From Candidatus Woesearchaeota archaeon (GTDB lineage Archaea > Nanobdellota > Nanobdellia > Woesearchaeales > SM23-78): a DNA stretch of 35,869 bases. Within the stretch, counting starts at the first letter, position 1. Every line of letters begins with the position of its first letter. The stretch is taken from positions 1-35,869 of the forward strand of contig JAFGGS010000009.1 in assembly GCA_016930415.1 (NCBI GenBank), written 5' to 3'. Below are positions 14,107 through 22,274 of the stretch, piece after piece. The notes under the pieces were generated by a model, which ran no database searches, was not told the origin of the DNA, and was given only the letters and a program-made list of their open reading frames with translations. Made by a program: the position numbers and the translations under genes.

Positions 14107-14672
14107 GGGAGTTATCTAAGAGTGCGGAATTGGTCAATCAGTGTTTTGCTGACCGTCAGGCTTGGAGCCTGTGGAACCTTCAGAAGAAGACAGCGGGCTT
14201 ATCTGGGCCAGTGATGAATCTGAGGCTGGCTCTTGGAGAGGAGTTGGGGTCTGTCTTTCCACGCTCTGGTTTTCTCTATAAAGCTGTTGATCCTGGTCTT
14301 AGTATGACTATGAAGAATCTTTTTTCCAAGATGGACTCCATGATGGATGAGTTAGCCCTTCAGATAAACAACTATAACGCCTTGGTTGCATCTTTGAAGC
14401 TTTTAGAGGATGTGAAGGAGATAAACAAGAAAGTCGCCGCGTACATACAGAAGCTTTCTGGCTCTTGGGATCTGGTCTATGGAGTTCTGGTGGTCTATTC
14501 GGGCGCGGTTCGTTGCCTAGATGCTGGCAACTTGGCCGCTTTCAATGCCCAATACCGCAAGAAGATCGCGGATATGACTCTCCTAACGGGTTCTTCCCTT
14601 AATGAGAGGATGGCTGCTGTGTCGGGGTATTCTGCAGGCGGCCCTAGAAGGGTCAATTATGGCAATGATTGA
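14079..14672 (+). CDS. Unrecognised helical protein, 197 aa
   Basis: No family is recognised. The protein appears mostly alpha-helical (SLRELSKSAELVNQCFADR; MKNLFSKMDSMMDELALQI; SLKLLEDVKEINKKVAAYI) with no signal peptide. A moderately hydrophobic segment (LVYGVLVVYSGAVRCLDAG) is probably a buried helix. The start at 14079 has GGTGTGAG just upstream. It converges with the 14677-15072 gene, leaving four bases between the stops. The helical character is shared with the proteins at 16175 and 16536, but no sequence similarity is visible by eye. Confidence 0.65.
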   Translation: MVVVSRQSLRELSKSAELVNQCFADRQAWSLWNLQKKTAGLSGPVMNLRLALGEELGSVFPRSGFLYKAVDPGLSMTMKNLFSKMDSMMDELALQINNYNALVASLKLLEDVKEINKKVAAYIQKLSGSWDLVYGVLVVYSGAVRCLDAGNLAAFNAQYRKKIADMTLLTGSSLNERMAAVSGYSAGGPRRVNYGND

Positions 14673-14676
14673 TGGC

Positions 14677-15072
14677 TTATAGCCTGGCTGTGATGTCGAC
14701 TACTTCAGGCGTTCTTTTTACTTGCGCCCAGGCTTCTCTTTTCTGCACGTAGTCTCTTAAGATATTTATAGGGTCTCTGGCCATCTCTGCGAGCCTTGGT
14801 TTTTGGAGCTTGTACGCTCTTTCTTCTTCTGCTAGGAAGGTTGTCTTTCCGACTGGTGTTATGTCCTCTATCTGGGCTTCGTTCACTGTTCTTGCTTGTG
14901 TGGTGAAGTAGATTGCTTCTCCGCTCCAGGGATTCTCCTGCGCAACCCCCACTACTACATTTGAGCCTAGTGGGATCTTGGGAGGTACTTCGCTTGGCAG
15001 GAATATCAGCGGGATGTTCTCTATTCCTGTGGCTTGGATGGCTTGTGCTAGTTTGTATGATGCTGAGAGCAT
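14677..15072 (-). CDS. Unrecognised protein, 131 aa, in the palindrome regulon
   Basis: The N-terminal half (ENIPLIFLPSEVPPKIPLGS then NVVVGVAQENPWSGEAIYFT) looks like a small beta barrel or SH3-like fold; the C-terminal half (EEERAYKLQKPRLAEMARDP and on) is a charged helix. There is no signal peptide. The ATG lies where transcription should start from the TATA at 15095-15103, so the mRNA is leaderless. Upstream is the 22-bp palindrome shared with three other operons in this window, including the surface-protein operons. Function unknown. Confidence 0.65.
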   Translation of the reverse strand: MLSASYKLAQAIQATGIENIPLIFLPSEVPPKIPLGSNVVVGVAQENPWSGEAIYFTTQARTVNEAQIEDITPVGKTTFLAEEERAYKLQKPRLAEMARDPINILRDYVQKREAWAQVKRTPEVVDITARL

Positions 15073-15094
15073 GGTCTTAAGGGGCTGTTTTCTC

Positions 15095-15135
15095 TTTATA
15101 AATCTTTCTAATTGTAACTACTATTTAGTGGTATC
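15095..15135 (-). promoter_or_regulatory. Promoter with shared palindrome, site A
   Basis: Read on the minus strand: GATACCAC, TAAATA, GTAGTTAC (15135-15114), then AATTA, GAAAG and ATTTATAAA (15103-15095). The spacing from palindrome to GAAAG is five bases, one less than in the other three copies. The predicted start coincides with the ATG at 15072. Confidence 0.6.
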
Positions 15136-15148
15136 TAGATGTCTTGGC

Positions 15149-16024
15149 TTAGGCCTTCCCCTCTGTCTTGAAGATGATAATCTTCTCCTCAACAGCCTTG
15201 CCGACAGCCTCAGCGACCTTGCTTAGGTAATGATAAGGCACGTCGTCCTTGCGTTCGCCCAAGCCCTGGAGAAGAGCCTTCTCGTAAGCTAGCCTTATGT
15301 CTGTGTTTATGTTGATCTTGTTGATGCCGCAAAGGATGGCCTTGCGAAAGTCAGCAGGCGTGATCCCTGAGCCTCCATGAAGGACCAGGAATTTGCCCGT
15401 GAGCTCCTTGATCTTAATAATCCTCTCAAAATCAAGCTTAGGAGCGTCCTTCCATATCCCGTGCACATTGCCTATGCTTATCGCTAGCGAGTCAACGCCA
15501 GTAGCCTTGACATACTCAGCAGCCTGCTCAGGCTTGGTGAGCGCAGCCTCAGTCCAGACCTCACTTATTGTCTGGTCTGGGTGAAGCGTGGAGCCGCCTC
15601 TTATGCCGCCAAGCTCTCCCTCGACGAACACGTTGTTATTGTGAGCGTACTCGACGACCCTCTTGGTCTCGCGGACATTGACATCATACTCTAACTCAGA
15701 GCCATCGAAATGCACGCTGGGAAAACCCGCGTCGATCACCCTCTTGGCCTCATCAAAAGTTTTGGTGTGATCCGCGTGAAGGATCGTCTGCGGGTGCCTC
15801 TTCCTCAATAGGTTATACATCGCTACGCACTCGTCGCGGCCGAAGAAGCCACGCTCGCCCTCGCTGTTAGAGACGATGACGGGAGCTTTCATACGGACAG
15901 CAGAATCATGGATGCCCTTCAAGATGTCGAGCGTAGAGAAATTATAAGCCCCTATGGCGAACTTATCCCGATCAGACTTAGAATATATGCCTATTATGAA
16001 TTCACGATTCCCTTTTTCAGCCAT
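15149..16024 (-). CDS. Class II fructose-bisphosphate aldolase family protein
   Basis: This zinc-dependent aldolase family joins or splits ketose bisphosphates (fructose-, sedoheptulose- or tagatose-bisphosphate). In 291 aa the motifs are ILHADHTK with catalytic D85 and zinc ligand H86, VEGELGG (E136), IGNVHGIW (H188), LHGGSG (H216), and KININTDIRLAYEKAL, which binds phosphate. GAGGTG precedes the ATG. The exact sugar cannot be told from sequence alone; glycolysis/gluconeogenesis is the default reading. Most archaea use unrelated aldolases, so a bacterial-type class II enzyme suggests transfer or a DPANN-type central metabolism. It shares a promoter region with the divergent gene at 16175. 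Confidence 0.9.
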   Translation of the reverse strand: MAEKGNREFIIGIYSKSDRDKFAIGAYNFSTLDILKGIHDSAVRMKAPVIVSNSEGERGFFGRDECVAMYNLLRKRHPQTILHADHTKTFDEAKRVIDAGFPSVHFDGSELEYDVNVRETKRVVEYAHNNNVFVEGELGGIRGGSTLHPDQTISEVWTEAALTKPEQAAEYVKATGVDSLAISIGNVHGIWKDAPKLDFERIIKIKELTGKFLVLHGGSGITPADFRKAILCGINKININTDIRLAYEKALLQGLGERKDDVPYHYLSKVAEAVGKAVEEKIIIFKTEGKA

Positions 16025-16078
16025 ATGACAACACCTCTTTTTAAATGAAAACCGAACTATCCCTTCAAGGACAGTAAA

Positions 16079-16088
16079 GTATATAAAT
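16079..16088. promoter_or_regulatory. Shared bidirectional TATA box
   Basis: The near-symmetric TATATAAATT element at 16079-16088 is the only good TATA candidate for both the aldolase (minus, start codon 16024) and the 16175 gene (plus). Starts are expected near 16058 and 16108. Directionality must come from flanking BRE sequences. Confidence 0.4.
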
Positions 16089-16174
16089 TAACACCCTCAG
16101 AGATAAACCATAATTTAATGCTTTCGGTTAGCTCGAAATGCAAAGTATTTTTGTTAGCGAGTGAGGTGGATGAT

Positions 16175-16573
16175 ATGGGACAGACTATAACGGGTATGAT
16201 GAGATTTCTTGAGATGACGATGCGAAAATGGAGTGATAAGGTCGCGGTAAAAGAAGAGTCTTTTAGGTCTGCGGACGCAATTCTTGCGAAGCTTGACGAG
16301 ATGAAGAAGAACGTCACTAACCGCACGCAGGTTCTTAGGACCTTTCATGGGATGCTAGTCGGTATACAGGTATTTGCCGAGGGTAAGACTGGAAAACGCA
16401 GGGGTTTGACTGGAGAAGAGATTTTTTTTAAGGATGAACACCATGCTGCAATGTTAGATAAGATCTACAAGGCTTCTGTGCAGTATGTGAATAATGCCAC
16501 TTCTGATCGAGCAGAGAAGGCGAAGGAAGAGGTTATCAGTGAGTTTCATAAGCTTGCGCACGCTCTGATTTAG
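16175..16573 (+). CDS. Unrecognised helical protein, 132 aa (or 151 aa from 16118)
   Basis: GAGGTGGA lies four bases before ATG 16175 (MGQTITGMMRFLEMTMRKWS), which is taken as the start. An in-frame ATG at 16118, close to the predicted transcript start, would add 19 residues. The protein is helical and charged, with SADAILAKLDEMKKNVTNRT and KIYKASVQYVNNATSDRAEK. There is no signal peptide or membrane segment. Its 3' end overlaps the convergent 16536-16982 gene by 38 bp. Function unknown. Confidence 0.6.
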   Translation: MGQTITGMMRFLEMTMRKWSDKVAVKEESFRSADAILAKLDEMKKNVTNRTQVLRTFHGMLVGIQVFAEGKTGKRRGLTGEEIFFKDEHHAAMLDKIYKASVQYVNNATSDRAEKAKEEVISEFHKLAHALI

Positions 16574-16982
16574 TGCGCATCTCACATTCTTTTATTTTTC
16601 CGATTAGGTCCACAACTTCCCTTCTTATGGCGTGGAATATTGGCCATTGGCTTGGTGATTGTGTCGCGGATCCATATATCTCTACTTTTTCCTCGTATTT
16701 GTCTGGAGGTGTATTTCCTTTGTCTTTTAGGTATTGGTATAGCACGCATTCATCAACAATCCTAAAGTATCGTAGCAGTTGTGTGGTTTCGGTGTTTGGC
16801 GTTTGCATGAACGCTTCGCGTACTTGTTTTCTTGCTGCTTTGGCCAGGCCAGAGTCGCCCGCGTCTGAGAAGATATCTAGGCATTCCTGTTCAAGTTCAG
16901 AATTCTCCAGGACGCTTCTTGCAATCTCTCGCAAAGTCGAATATGACTTGAGCGTCTGCTCTACTGTGAACGTGATTGGCAT
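16536..16982 (-). CDS. Unrecognised helical protein, 148 aa, in the palindrome regulon
   Basis: The protein is helical throughout (TVEQTLKSYSTLREIARSVL; SGLAKAARKQVREAFMQTPN; LLRYFRIVDECVLYQYLKDK) with no signal peptide. The ATG sits at the predicted transcript start, so the gene is leaderless. Its promoter carries the best copy of the shared palindrome. It overlaps the convergent 16175-16573 gene by 38 bp. No family is recognised; a cytoplasmic partner of the surface operons is only a guess from shared regulation. Confidence 0.65.
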   Translation of the reverse strand: MPITFTVEQTLKSYSTLREIARSVLENSELEQECLDIFSDAGDSGLAKAARKQVREAFMQTPNTETTQLLRYFRIVDECVLYQYLKDKGNTPPDKYEEKVEIYGSATQSPSQWPIFHAIRREVVDLIGKIKECEMRTKSERAQAYETH

Positions 16983-17002
16983 GGTTGGTGGATGGTTTGC
17001 CC

Positions 17003-17045
17003 ATTTATAAATCTTTCGTTTTTGTAACCACTTAATCGTAGTTAC
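17003..17045 (-). promoter_or_regulatory. Promoter with shared palindrome, site B (best copy)
   Basis: On the minus strand: GTAACTAC, GATTAA, GTGGTTAC (17045-17024), then AAAAAC, GAAAG (17017-17013) and ATTTATAAAT (17012-17003). The half-sites match at seven of eight positions as an inverted repeat. The predicted start falls at the ATG of the 148-aa gene. Confidence 0.65.
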
Positions 17046-17119
17046 ATAATGTTTCTTTTTCCTGCGCCTTCCCCTGCCCCGCCATAACTTTTATAACCCG
17101 CAGGAAGTCCCCTAAAGCC

Positions 17120-18316
17120 ATGCGTTTCGCCCACCTAGCAGACATCCACATAGGAGCCTGGCGCGACCCCGCCATGAAAAGCCTCTCCTTAGAGGCCTTC
17201 AAGAGAGCAGTAGCCATCATAATAGAGAAGCGCCTCGACTTCGCCATGATCTCAGGCGACCTCTTCAACACGGCAGTCCCTGCAATCGACCACCTCCAGG
17301 AGACAGTGATCCAGCTAAAGAAGCTAAAGACTAACTCCACCCCAGTCTACGTGGTTCCTGGCAGCCACGACTACAGCGCGAGCGGAAAGACCATCCTCGA
17401 CGTCCTGGAAGAAGCAGACCTCCTAATCAACGTGATGAAGGGCAAGGTGACAGATGGCAAGCTAAGATTAGTATTCACAGAGGATTCCAAGACCAAGGCC
17501 TTGCTCACAGGCATCGGAGGCCGAAGGGGCAGCCTTGACCAGAAAGAATACGAAGGCCTGAACCTAGAAGAGCTAGAGTCAAAGGCCGGCCAGAAGATAT
17601 TTCTCTTCCACACGTCCATTGAAGAGCTAAAGCCAGACTCTATGTACGCAATGCTCTCGATGAGCATAGACGCGCTTCCTAAAGGGTTTGATTACTACGC
17701 AGGCGGCCACGTCCACATAGTCTCAAAAGAAGACTTCCCTGGAAGGAAGAACGTGATCTACCCAGGACCAATCTTTCCAGCTAACTTTAGCGAGCTCTGG
17801 AGCCTGGAGAGAGGAGGCTTCTACATGGTAGAGGATGGCGCTCCCAAGTTCCAGCCCTTGAACATCAAGAACGTCTTCAAGATAGACGTCTCAGCTGACA
17901 AGAAGACTCCTGAAGAGGTCACGCACGACCTGTTCTCAAAGGTGAAGCTAAAAGAGTTCAACAACACGATAGTCCTTGTGAAGGTTCATGGCGAACTCTC
18001 AAGCGGCAAGCCATCAGACATAGACTTCAAGGGATTCACGAGCGAACTCTACAGCAAGTCAGCCTTCTTCGTGATGCGGAACACTACAAAGCTAACTTCG
18101 AAGGAATTCACAGAGATAGGCCAGCACTCAGGCACCGCAGAGGAGATAGAGGATGGAATGATACAGGCTCACTCTGAGAAGAAACAATCCTCAGCCAACG
18201 AAGCTGAGAGGATAAAAGCCCTCCTTCATGCCTTGTCAGACGAGCAGAAGGACGGCGAGAAGAAGTACGAGTACGATGCCAGGATGAAGAAAGACGCTGA
18301 CAATATAATGTCTTAA
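17120..18316 (+). CDS. mre11: DNA double-strand break repair nuclease Mre11
   Basis: Mre11 is a metal-dependent phosphoesterase that trims broken DNA ends with Rad50. In 398 aa the phosphodiesterase motifs are LADIHIG (D8, H10), ISGDLF (D47), PGSHD (S82, H83, D84), FHTSIEE and AGGHVH. The usual GNHD motif has Ser in place of Asn at residue 82, a metal-coordinating position. The C-terminal half holds the capping region and a charged helical tail suited to Rad50 binding. The TATA box is CTTTTATAA near 17087-17095 with a short leader. No rad50, herA or nurA follows; the next gene is convergent and overlaps by 4 bp. Confidence 0.92.
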   Translation: MRFAHLADIHIGAWRDPAMKSLSLEAFKRAVAIIIEKRLDFAMISGDLFNTAVPAIDHLQETVIQLKKLKTNSTPVYVVPGSHDYSASGKTILDVLEEADLLINVMKGKVTDGKLRLVFTEDSKTKALLTGIGGRRGSLDQKEYEGLNLEELESKAGQKIFLFHTSIEELKPDSMYAMLSMSIDALPKGFDYYAGGHVHIVSKEDFPGRKNVIYPGPIFPANFSELWSLERGGFYMVEDGAPKFQPLNIKNVFKIDVSADKKTPEEVTHDLFSKVKLKEFNNTIVLVKVHGELSSGKPSDIDFKGFTSELYSKSAFFVMRNTTKLTSKEFTEIGQHSGTAEEIEDGMIQAHSEKKQSSANEAERIKALLHALSDEQKDGEKKYEYDARMKKDADNIMS

Positions 18317-18897
18317 GGCTCTATAAAAACTGGTTTTAATCCCAGGCTCTCTGCCTTTTTCTTAATGCGATCATTAACGCTTATGCCTTTAGAATCCGCA
18401 GATCGCTTTGCCTGCTCGTAGTTGTTCACTGCATACTCTCTTTTTCGCAAGGCATCAATCCCAACATCTCCCACGAGCTCACAGCGATCCACGTCATAAG
18501 CCATAGCTTGTATAGCATAAGGGGTTCCCTTGAAGAAGTTCTCGATGGTCACGTCAAGCTTGTTACTCTTGATGTGATCGTGCGTCCCAAGCGGGAGCAA
18601 GTCAACTTCCAGAGAGCCTTTCCTGAAGGTCGGGTTGCCGAACTTCTTGCGCTCGACGCTCCACCCTTGAGGCACAACCAGCTCGTCATTTAGTCTCTCA
18701 AGCAAGAAGTCGTAGTCGCACTCCACATGGCCAGCGTCGTATATCTCCCTTATCAGCACCCTGCTAACCATCCCTCCTGCAAGCCAGATCTTTCCAGAAG
18801 AGTTGATTCTCGCAATCTCCAGAGCCTCAGAGAAATCATTGGAGCTCATAAGCCTCCTTTTGAGCATCGAGGCCAGCTCTTCCTTGTCAAGTCTCAT
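18313..18897 (-). CDS. Nucleotidyltransferase-fold protein, 194 aa
   Basis: The pattern KIWLAGGMVSRVLIREIYDA, followed by CDYDFLLE (residues 60-67) and SLEVDLLPLG, matches the head domain of the polymerase-beta/poly(A)-polymerase superfamily: Gly-Gly, the Asp-x-Asp metal pair and the third Asp. It lacks the long C-terminal RNA-binding part of CCA-adding enzymes, so the substrate is unknown. Its ATG overlaps the TGA of the macro-domain gene (ATGA), which shows translational coupling. It could modify RNA, a nucleotide or a protein. It might also be an antitoxin- or toxin-like NTase, but there is no direct support for that. Confidence 0.75.
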   Translation of the reverse strand: MRLDKEELASMLKRRLMSSNDFSEALEIARINSSGKIWLAGGMVSRVLIREIYDAGHVECDYDFLLERLNDELVVPQGWSVERKKFGNPTFRKGSLEVDLLPLGTHDHIKSNKLDVTIENFFKGTPYAIQAMAYDVDRCELVGDVGIDALRKREYAVNNYEQAKRSADSKGISVNDRIKKKAESLGLKPVFIEP

Positions 18898-19409
18898 TTT
18901 TTCCCAAGCGCCTTCTCAAACGCCTTCACCATCTCATCATCCACGTCAAGTAGTATTATCAGTTGGAGGTGTTCGAAGCGCTTGCCCTTTATCTTCCCGA
19001 CGATCGCCTTTGCTGCCTCGTCCTTGCCTAGGCCGCCTACGCCAGTCCCCATTCCAGGGATCGCAAGCGACCTGCAGCCCTCCTTCTCAGCGACCTCTAA
19101 CGCTGCCTCGACAGCGCACCCGATTGCCTGCGCGTCAGCCTTCTCGCCAGGGTTATGCATGGTCGGCGCGTGGATGACCTTCTTGCACACCAAGTCGCCT
19201 GCGCTTGTCGCCACTGCCTCTCCGACCTGTATCGGCGCCGCGGCCACTGCCTCGTCTTCTATCACTTGCCCGCCGACCTTCTTCATAACTTCAGCCACTC
19301 CGCCGCCCATGTAGCCGAAGCTATTCGCAGGATTCACGACCGCGTCGACCTGGATCGTCGCTATGCTGGCCTTCCGGACCTCGATTGCAGGGATGTAAGT
19401 CTCTCTCAT
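18894..19409 (-). CDS. Macro-domain protein
   Basis: Macro domains bind ADP-ribose or related nucleotides and often remove ADP-ribose from proteins or nucleic acids. Visible motifs are IQVDAVVNPANSFGYMGGGV, GGQVIEDEA, VGEAVATSAG, VIHAPTM and SLAIPGMGTGVGGL. Start 19409 (MRETYIPAIEV) is chosen because the TATA-like TTTTTAACC at 19432-19440 would place the transcript start there; ATG 19430 adds seven residues. It is the first gene of a two-gene operon with the overlapping nucleotidyltransferase, which suggests they act on one pathway of nucleotide-based modification. Confidence 0.9.
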   Translation of the reverse strand: MRETYIPAIEVRKASIATIQVDAVVNPANSFGYMGGGVAEVMKKVGGQVIEDEAVAAAPIQVGEAVATSAGDLVCKKVIHAPTMHNPGEKADAQAIGCAVEAALEVAEKEGCRSLAIPGMGTGVGGLGKDEAAKAIVGKIKGKRFEHLQLIILLDVDDEMVKAFEKALGKK

Positions 19410-19496
19410 GCTTCCATGGTTTTCTTTCATCGGTTAAAAATCTTTCCCATAAGCCTTTTGGAAAATTTTATATACCTCATTCCGAGATGTGAACCC

Positions 19497-20678
19497 ATGA
19501 ACATCCTCATAATCGGTGCCGGTGGAGTCGCTTCTGTACTCTCACACACCCTTGCACGCGGCCCCTCAGTTTCCAGGGTGACCTGCGCTACTAGCGACCT
19601 TAAGAGAGCCCGCCAGTTCTTGGATTTGAAGAATAGGAAGATCAGGCTTGTCAAGGCGGACGCTTCAAGCACTGACGACATCGCGAGGGTGGCGAAGGGT
19701 GCAGATCTCATAATAAACGCGAGCATGCCAAACTTCAACGAGGCCATAATGAAGGCTGCGCTCAAGGCCAAGTGCAACTACCAGGACTTGTGCTCTCACC
19801 TGAAAGATTTGAAGAACCCTGAGCAGCTTAAATATCATCAGCAGTTCAAGAAAGCAGGTCTCGTAGCGCTCATAAACACAGGTGTGGCTCCAGGCATAAC
19901 CAATCTTCTGGTCAAAGGAATAGCTGACAGGCTCGACTCGCTCTCAGACGTCAGGATAAGGCTCTTAGAGGACCAGAAGGCGAGCGAGTTCATACCCTCT
20001 TGGTCAGTCGAGGTCACGCTTGACGAGCTGAGCGCGCCACCCCTAGTATACTTGAACAAGAGGTTTGCTCTTGCAAAGCCATTTGAGGATGTAGAAGAGT
20101 ACGAGTTTCCGCCGCCTTACGGAAGAAGGGCTTCTGTGAACCTTTACGGAGACGAGGTGTCCACCATCCCAAGATATGTCAAGGTCAAGAACGTCGATTT
20201 CAAGTCCAGCGGGTCTGACATTGACTTCTCAAGGAGCCTCTACAAGCTAGGATTCTTCAGCAAGAAGCCAGTGAGCATCAACGGCAAAAGAGTTGCTCCT
20301 GTAGAATTCTTCAAGCATTCTAACCTCAAAGTCCCATCTCCAAAAGAGATGATGGCTCTCATGAAGAAAGGAGTTGTGGAGAACGCGATTTTCATATCAG
20401 TCGTAGAAGGCATCGGCCTCGAGTCAGGCAGGAAGATAAGGATGAAGAGCACAATAGTCTATCCTGACCTGAAGGAGATCGTGAAACGATTTCCCGGAGC
20501 CACTTACATCTCATACCCTACAGGGATATCCGCTGCCGCTTTTACAAAAGCCATGCACATGATCAAGACGACAGGAGTATTTCCGCCTGAAGCCTTGGAG
20601 CATGACGTTCGTAAAGAGGTATTGATAGAGCTCGAGGCTAATGGTATCAGGGTCGAGGAAGAGTTTTCAAAAGCCTAA
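19497..20678 (+). CDS. Saccharopine dehydrogenase-like oxidoreductase
   Basis: The protein has an N-terminal Rossmann fold with the NAD(P)-binding motif NILIIGAGGVAS, ADLIINASMPNFNEAIMKAA, CNYQDLCSHL and TGVAPGITNLLV, which are hallmarks of the saccharopine dehydrogenase / homospermidine-synthase-like family. The C-terminal catalytic part runs through YPTGISAAAF. At 393 aa the length fits single-domain Lys9-like enzymes. These act on lysine-type or polyamine-type amino adducts; the true substrate is uncertain and no lysine pathway genes are nearby. Start 19497 follows the TATA box TTTTATATA (19467-19475). An open frame extends upstream but crosses the macro-domain gene and is rejected. Confidence 0.85.
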   Translation: MNILIIGAGGVASVLSHTLARGPSVSRVTCATSDLKRARQFLDLKNRKIRLVKADASSTDDIARVAKGADLIINASMPNFNEAIMKAALKAKCNYQDLCSHLKDLKNPEQLKYHQQFKKAGLVALINTGVAPGITNLLVKGIADRLDSLSDVRIRLLEDQKASEFIPSWSVEVTLDELSAPPLVYLNKRFALAKPFEDVEEYEFPPPYGRRASVNLYGDEVSTIPRYVKVKNVDFKSSGSDIDFSRSLYKLGFFSKKPVSINGKRVAPVEFFKHSNLKVPSPKEMMALMKKGVVENAIFISVVEGIGLESGRKIRMKSTIVYPDLKEIVKRFPGATYISYPTGISAAAFTKAMHMIKTTGVFPPEALEHDVRKEVLIELEANGIRVEEEFSKA

Positions 20679-20760
20679 GCCCGCGCATCACAGTTTCTTA
20701 TCTGCCGAAAAGCTTATATAAAGAGTCTTCCAGATTCAGCAAAAAGAGGTGTGTTTTGAA

Positions 20761-22137
20761 GTGGGTGATGTAGTCATTCCTCCGGTGCCGTCTGATGAGA
20801 AGGCGATAGCTTCCCAGAGCAGGATTTCTTCAAGCCCTGCCTTGAAGCCGGACCTACAGCACCGTCTGCACCCAGGCCACGTGACCAGGGAATTAGTCGA
20901 GACGACAGAGACCAAGGCGTTGACCCATCATGAAGAGGCAGTCGAGGCATTGGTCGACAAGGTGCTTAAGGTCACCTGCACGATGGCCTTGATACTCTGG
21001 ATCGTGGGCGCGATCGTCCTCAGCTTAGTCACGGACTCCGGGCCTTTCTACACGTTCATAGGGTTATCGCCCCTGCTGCTAACTATAGGAGTGACTTACA
21101 TTCTCATCGACCGATACCACATGGAGTCAGGGTTCCTGATGGTCTTCCCCTTCATATTCACAGGCGCATTCCTCGTCGTAGGATTCGCAGGCATGCTGGG
21201 TTCCTTGGATTTCATGACGCTTAGCACGGTGAACATCGTGCTGGGGCTATTATTCGAGGCCATCCTCGTAATGCAGCACTCGTTTGTCAGGCGCGAGCAT
21301 GAGACCAAGGCCGGGGAGAAGACTGAGAGCGCGGTTGAGAGGGTTGAGGAGACGGTCGAGGTCACTTCCGAGGAGAAGGCTCCTGAGATAGACTTAGGCC
21401 TTGAGATAACCAGGGAGCCAAAGCCAGAGGAGCCCAAGGTCATAATCGTGCCTATGGACCAGAAAGCCCCTCCTCTTCCGCCGAAGTTCCTGCTGGACAC
21501 TGACGAGGACGTGTCGAAGTTCCTAAGCAACATAGAAGACAAGGCAAAGGCGATAAACGCGGTCATCGGAAGGGTCTATAGTGTGCGTCGCGGAGGCGTT
21601 GAGTCCTTGAGGAAGAAGATCAGGATTGATTCTGAGCATTACAACGAGTTCAACGAGCTGAAGGACAAGCATCCTAGCCGGAGAAGGGCTGCTGCGGTCC
21701 GCCTGCTTAAGAAGATAAAGGAGAAGCTCGTGGCTCTCGGCAAGAAGGAGGTTGAGGTGTTTGACAAGTCAGAGCTAGAATCCCTCCTCAAGCTTGAGAG
21801 AGATGCATCAGGCAATGACAAGGTGATAGAGGTCTTGGCCAAGAACGACTCTGATCCAGTCAAGACTTACCACGAAGGGGCGCTCCAGTTCTGCGAGGAC
21901 GCGCTCAAGGACTTGGAGGCGGTGATCGAGCAGCAGAAGGCCTCGGAGCCCAAGAAAGGCAAGAAGCCAAGCCATCACAAAGCCCACCACCCAGCCTCTC
22001 ACTTGCACGCCCAAGCGCATTCCCATGCTAGCAGCAAGGTCCACGCGGCAAAGAAAGCCCTTTCAAAAAAGCATCACAAGATGTCGCCTGAGAAGAAGAA
22101 GCATAAGGAAGCGATGAAGAAGCTCTCGCTGCACTAG
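20761..22137 (+). CDS. Four-helix membrane protein with a long charged, His/Lys-rich tail
   Basis: GTG 20761 is proposed as the start, ten bases after GAGGTG (20746-20751); the GTG at 20749 is inside that site. Residues 1-70 are cytoplasmic. Residues of roughly 70-165 hold four membrane helices (MALILWIVGAIVLSLV; FIGLSPLLLTIGVTYILI; FLMVFPFIFTGAFLVVGFAG; VNIVLGLLFEAILVM). An acidic linker, a helical domain (KFLSNIEDKAKAINAVIGRV and on) and a final 55 residues crowded with His and Lys (SHHKAHHPASHLHAQAHSHA) follow. The tail could bind metal, nucleic acid or acidic lipids. The promoter is CTTATATAAAG at 20713-20723. No family is recognised. Confidence 0.7.
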   Translation: MGDVVIPPVPSDEKAIASQSRISSSPALKPDLQHRLHPGHVTRELVETTETKALTHHEEAVEALVDKVLKVTCTMALILWIVGAIVLSLVTDSGPFYTFIGLSPLLLTIGVTYILIDRYHMESGFLMVFPFIFTGAFLVVGFAGMLGSLDFMTLSTVNIVLGLLFEAILVMQHSFVRREHETKAGEKTESAVERVEETVEVTSEEKAPEIDLGLEITREPKPEEPKVIIVPMDQKAPPLPPKFLLDTDEDVSKFLSNIEDKAKAINAVIGRVYSVRRGGVESLRKKIRIDSEHYNEFNELKDKHPSRRRAAAVRLLKKIKEKLVALGKKEVEVFDKSELESLLKLERDASGNDKVIEVLAKNDSDPVKTYHEGALQFCEDALKDLEAVIEQQKASEPKKGKKPSHHKAHHPASHLHAQAHSHASSKVHAAKKALSKKHHKMSPEKKKHKEAMKKLSLH

Positions 22138-22274
22138 TTCCGCGTCTATGCCGCCAACTGAAGCCCTGCCTTGCGCAGTCTGCTGATTCTAACATTAGTT
22201 TGCTTCTAGAAGCGTATGCGTGATCAGTTAACCTTTGTGCGGACCGAGCGCAGGACAAAAGAGGCGCTAGACGT

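Noticed and set aside
22138-22274. Gap between the His-rich membrane gene and asnS
   Set aside because: I see no RNA gene, promoter or good frame here; it is a convergent 3' region.
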